Shown here: piece after piece, positions 13,968 to 14,274 of the stretch
Layout: every line of letters begins with the position of its first letter
Position numbering within the stretch: position 1 is the first letter of the stretch
Origin: Planococcus sp. (in: firmicutes)
GTDB lineage: Bacteria > Bacillota > Bacilli > Bacillales_A > Planococcaceae
DNA length: 14,274 nucleotides
Reading direction: 5' to 3'
Assembly (NCBI GenBank): GCA_030147455.1
Contig: JASKZU010000007.1
Coordinates: 1-14,274 of the forward strand
The notes under the pieces: model-generated
The model's input: the letters and a program-made list of their open reading frames with translations, nothing else
Database searches by the model: none
What the model was told of the DNA's origin: nothing
Program-made: the position numbers and the translations under genes

Positions 13968-14274
13968 GTGAATACGTACGAGTTCATTAAAAACGAAATC
14001 ATTCTTGGCCAACTGCCTCCAGGTAAGCGGCTGACAGAAGAAGCGCTTGCCGATCGGCTGAAAGTAAGCCGCACTCCTATAAGAGAAGCCATCAAACAAT
14101 TAGAGTCCGACGGCTTGATTACGCCATTCCAGAGACGGGGATACGTCGTTCGTGAGTTTTCCATTCAAGACATCCGCCAAATTTACAATGTCCGCGCTTT
14201 GCTGGAAAGCCACGGGACGAGTGAAGCGGCTATTCACCGGACAACTGAAGAAGTCGAGCGTATACATGAACGAA
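13968..14274 (+). CDS. GntR family regulator, FadR/FCD-type, 5' part
   Basis: The first 102 codons are present; the gene leaves the window at 14274. A GTG start follows AGAGGTG. The winged helix-turn-helix occupies residues about 1-66 (MNTYEFIKNEIILGQLPPGK, then LTEEALADRLKVSRTPIREAI as the recognition region, then RRGYVV as the wing). The next part, REFSIQDIRQIYNVRALLES, is the usual entry to the helical FCD ligand domain, which typically binds organic acids through a metal. It is divergent from the seven-gene operon, with three palindromic sites between, so it most likely represses that operon and itself until the substrate or an intermediate appears (inference). Confidence 0.9.
   Translation, partial: MNTYEFIKNEIILGQLPPGKRLTEEALADRLKVSRTPIREAIKQLESDGLITPFQRRGYVVREFSIQDIRQIYNVRALLESHGTSEAAIHRTTEEVERIHER

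Overview
The window looks like chromosome of a low-to-moderate G+C Bacillales bacterium, perhaps Planococcaceae-like (inference from gene content and strong AGGAGG-type ribosome binding sites; no 16S or marker gene is present). Supporting signs are a YciC-type GTPase behind a Bacillus-type Zur box, a UvrX/YqjW-type polymerase behind a Bacillus-type LexA (DinR) box, and a YwrA/YwrB/YwrD-like gene group. Almost all genes lie on the minus strand; only a LysR regulator and a truncated GntR regulator are on the plus strand. I saw no rRNA, tRNA, CRISPR array, transposase or phage gene.

Layout. 1-92: 5' end of a COG0523 GTPase (YciC-like) with promoter and Zur box. 342-542: small two-helix membrane protein with a terminator. 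613-1869: SOS-controlled Y-family DNA polymerase. 2035-3014: two-gene unit coding an EF-G-binding (FusB/FBP-type) protein and, overlapping it by ATGA, a membrane-anchored protein with an L7/L12 C-terminal-like segment. 3133-5833: gamma-glutamyltransferase-like enzyme followed by a pair of short CHR (chromate-type) transporters, all overlapping, with a divergent LysR gene at 5989-6918.

6982-13645 is the most interesting part: a seven-gene minus-strand operon, read from 13645 down: class III (CaiB/BaiF) CoA-transferase, LeuC-like and LeuD-like hydratase subunits, a DUF3311-type small membrane protein, a sodium:solute symporter, a flavin-reductase-like protein and an HMG-CoA-lyase-family enzyme. 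Divergent from it is a GntR/FadR-type regulator, cut by the window end. Three copies of an ATTGTATACAAT-type palindrome lie in the 322-bp intergenic region, one over the probable gntR promoter and one just before the CoA-transferase ribosome binding site.

The genes fit together as an uptake and breakdown route for a branched C5-type dicarboxylate: import by the symporter, hydration by LeuCD (citraconate to D-citramalate), activation by the CoA-transferase, and cleavage by the lyase to pyruvate and acetyl-CoA. The last two steps are the known succinyl-CoA:D-citramalate CoA-transferase and citramalyl-CoA lyase chemistry of Chloroflexus, done there by the same two protein families. The substrate is inferred, not shown; HMG, dimethylmalate or isopropylmalate remain possible.
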